From assembly GCA_964470965.1 (NCBI GenBank), contig CAYYIS010000026.1, forward strand, positions 6,123 to 70,122: DNA of 64,000 bases, written 5' to 3'. The translations under genes were made by a program, and so were the position numbers. Each line of letters opens with the position of its first letter. The stretch's first letter is position 1. The notes beneath the pieces were generated by a model, which was not told the origin of the DNA, searched no databases, and worked only from the letters and a program-made list of their open reading frames with translations. Origin of the DNA: CAYYIS01 sp964470965. GTDB lineage: Bacteria > JAAXHH01 > JABIQT01. Shown one piece after another: positions 62,486-64,000 of the stretch.

Positions 62486-64000
62486 TTGTTATCGCCGACA
62501 ACACCTGAACCACCGGTGGCTCAACAGATATCCAGGGAAGACACGCTTCACGGCGATACCCGCCGGGACAATTATTTCTGGCTTCGCGATAAAGACAACC
62601 CCGAGGTTACCGACTACCTGGAAGCCGAAAACGAATATGCCGAAGGGATTCTGGCTCATACCGGGGCCTTTCAGAAATCACTGTATGACGAGATGCTCGG
62701 TCGTATCAAAGAAACCGACCTCTCGGTTCCATTCACGGACAACGGCTACGCCTACTTCTTTCGGACCGAGGAAGGTAAGCAGTACGAAATCTACTGCCGT
62801 AAGAAGGAAACCCTGGACAGTGATGAAGAGGTAATGCTCGACTTGAACCTGATGGCTGAAGACAGGCTGTTCATGGCACTGGGTACCTACACGGTCAGCG
62901 ACGACAACCACCTTCTGGCCTATTCGATCGATGAGACCGGGTTCCGTCAATATACTCTTTTCATCAAGGATCTACGTTCCGGAGAATTACTGCCGGAACG
63001 GGTTGAGCGTGTCGGTGCCGTGGTGTGGGCGGCTGATAGCCGGACGGTCTTCTATACGGTTGAGGACGAGGAAACCAAGAGGCAGCACCGGCTTTACCGC
63101 CATGTACTGGGTACCGACAAGCACACGCTGATCTTCGAGGAAACAGATGAGTTGTTCTATGTTCATGCATATCGCACCCGAGACCGGTCCTTGATTATGC
63201 GGTCATCTGCTAGCCATACAACAACCGAAATCAGTTATGTCCGGGCGGACCGTCCGGAAGATGAATTCAGATTAATAGCACCCCGCAAACAGGACCAGGA
63301 ATACGATGCGGAACACCGGGACGGCCGATTTTACCTACGGATCAATGATACAGGCCGGAATTTCCGTCTGATATCCGTGCCGGTCGACAACCCTGATCCG
63401 GCGAACGGAGAGGAACTCATCCCACATCGTGAGGAGGTAATGCTCGAAGATGTTGAACTGTTTGCCGGCCACTATGCGATTCTGGAACGGAAGCAGGGGA
63501 TTCCAGGCATTCGGATCATTGAATTTGACTGTGGCAGGATTCATGACGTGGCATTTCCAGAACCCGTTTTCGAGGCGTATCCGACTGTCAACGTGGAGTG
63601 GGATACACGCCGGTTGCGCTATGGATATCAGTCGCTCATCACGCCTTCCTCGGTTTTCGAATTCGATTTGAATACCGATAGGAGTAGATTGCTGAAGCAA
63701 ACGGAAGTTCTCGGCGGGTATGACCAGTCGCAATACAAATCCGAACGGCGTTTCGTTACCGCTCAGGACGGGACACAGGTGCCGGTTTCTATCGTATTTC
63801 GGAAGGGCACGCCGCGCGACGGTTCCGCACCGCTGCTGCTCACCGGTTACGGCTCCTACGGATGGGCATACCCCGTTACTTTCAACTCAACCCGGCTCAG
63901 CCTGATCGACCGGGGAGTGATCTTCGCAGTCGCCCACATTCGCGGCGGTGGTGAAATGGGCAAAACCTGGCATGATCTGGGACGTATGAGCCATAAGATG
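62486..64000 (+). CDS. Oligopeptidase B/prolyl oligopeptidase (S9A), cut by the window edge
   Basis: The gene runs from TTG 62486 (GAGGAG 5 bases upstream) to the right edge, giving 505 residues of about 690. It starts REDTLHGDTRRDNYFWLRDKD, the classical S9A N-terminal block, followed by the seven-bladed propeller and the start of the hydrolase domain, PLLLTGYGSYGWAYP and RGVIFAVAHIRGGGEMGKTWHD. The catalytic Ser, Asp and His lie beyond the window. No signal peptide, so cytoplasmic. It cleaves short peptides after basic residues (PtrB) or proline. Third gene of the sahH-ARH unit. Confidence 0.92.
   Translation, partial: MLSPTTPEPPVAQQISREDTLHGDTRRDNYFWLRDKDNPEVTDYLEAENEYAEGILAHTGAFQKSLYDEMLGRIKETDLSVPFTDNGYAYFFRTEEGKQYEIYCRKKETLDSDEEVMLDLNLMAEDRLFMALGTYTVSDDNHLLAYSIDETGFRQYTLFIKDLRSGELLPERVERVGAVVWAADSRTVFYTVEDEETKRQHRLYRHVLGTDKHTLIFEETDELFYVHAYRTRDRSLIMRSSASHTTTEISYVRADRPEDEFRLIAPRKQDQEYDAEHRDGRFYLRINDTGRNFRLISVPVDNPDPANGEELIPHREEVMLEDVELFAGHYAILERKQGIPGIRIIEFDCGRIHDVAFPEPVFEAYPTVNVEWDTRRLRYGYQSLITPSSVFEFDLNTDRSRLLKQTEVLGGYDQSQYKSERRFVTAQDGTQVPVSIVFRKGTPRDGSAPLLLTGYGSYGWAYPVTFNSTRLSLIDRGVIFAVAHIRGGGEMGKTWHDLGRMSHKM

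Noticed and set aside
1..64000. CRISPR arrays, insertion sequences, prophage or integron attachment sites
   Set aside because: I saw no regularly spaced repeats, transposase or integrase genes, or terminal inverted repeats flanking a gene block.

Overview
The window is a bacterial chromosome segment of roughly 55% GC. It carries about 56 protein genes in short operons on both strands, and I saw no rRNA, tRNA, CRISPR array or insertion sequence. Its gene-family mix is unusual and consistent: five phytanoyl-CoA-dioxygenase-like (PhyH) Fe(II)/2-oxoglutarate enzymes, four Gfo/Idh/MocA oxidoreductases, four SDR-fold enzymes, a sulfatase, a SUMF1-domain protein, a GH113-like and a sialidase-like hydrolase, creatininase and phosphotriesterase homologues. 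An outer-membrane BamA/TamA-type protein shows it is diderm. This profile is typical of uncultured heterotrophs such as Latescibacterota or Poribacteria; that placement is inference from gene content, not from a marker gene.

Layout. 1-9 kb: the end of a YjiH-type membrane protein, an NTF2-like secreted protein, then a minus-strand run (stand-alone Hen1-type RNA methyltransferase, sulfatase, ACT-malic enzyme) and a serine hydrolase-PhyH pair, diverging from a PhyH-HEAT fusion. 9-19 kb: a Tat-type ankyrin protein, two convergent PhyH genes, an epimerase, then an MFS exporter and a VOC-cupin-cupin / oligopeptide-binding protein / luciferase-like monooxygenase cluster. 19-24 kb: RNase H with a viroplasmin domain, a divergent Gfo-lipoprotein-Nfo operon, and another Gfo gene. 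24-34 kb: a tight creatininase-phosphotriesterase-FGGY kinase operon, an isolated divergent UMP kinase, and a CocE hydrolase-GH113-glutaredoxin-OYE operon. 34-41 kb (minus): a secreted CCWTN-motif protein, two SDRs, miaA, a PhyH, a cytosolic reductive-dehalogenase-like protein and a sialidase-like propeller. 41-52 kb: a DUF1684 lipoprotein, a Gfo-PHP phosphatase pair, and a minus-strand operon (abhydrolase, MFS, decayed polysaccharide deacetylase, Gfo), plus a CBM9-SUMF1 protein. 51-64 kb: a class III aminotransferase, a small beta-barrel protein, the SDR-glycosyltransferase-MATE-Omp85 operon, and sahH-ADP-ribosylglycohydrolase-oligopeptidase B running off the right edge.

Most of the window reads as scavenging and modification of small organic molecules (sugars, amines, esters, sulfated or halogenated compounds) plus export. 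The most notable points are the cytosolic RdhA homologue, the stand-alone Hen1 methyltransferase with a structured leader, the creatininase-phosphotriesterase-kinase operon, the PhyH-HEAT and VOC-cupin-cupin architectures, a degraded deacetylase, and an in-frame TGA in a glycosyltransferase gene.
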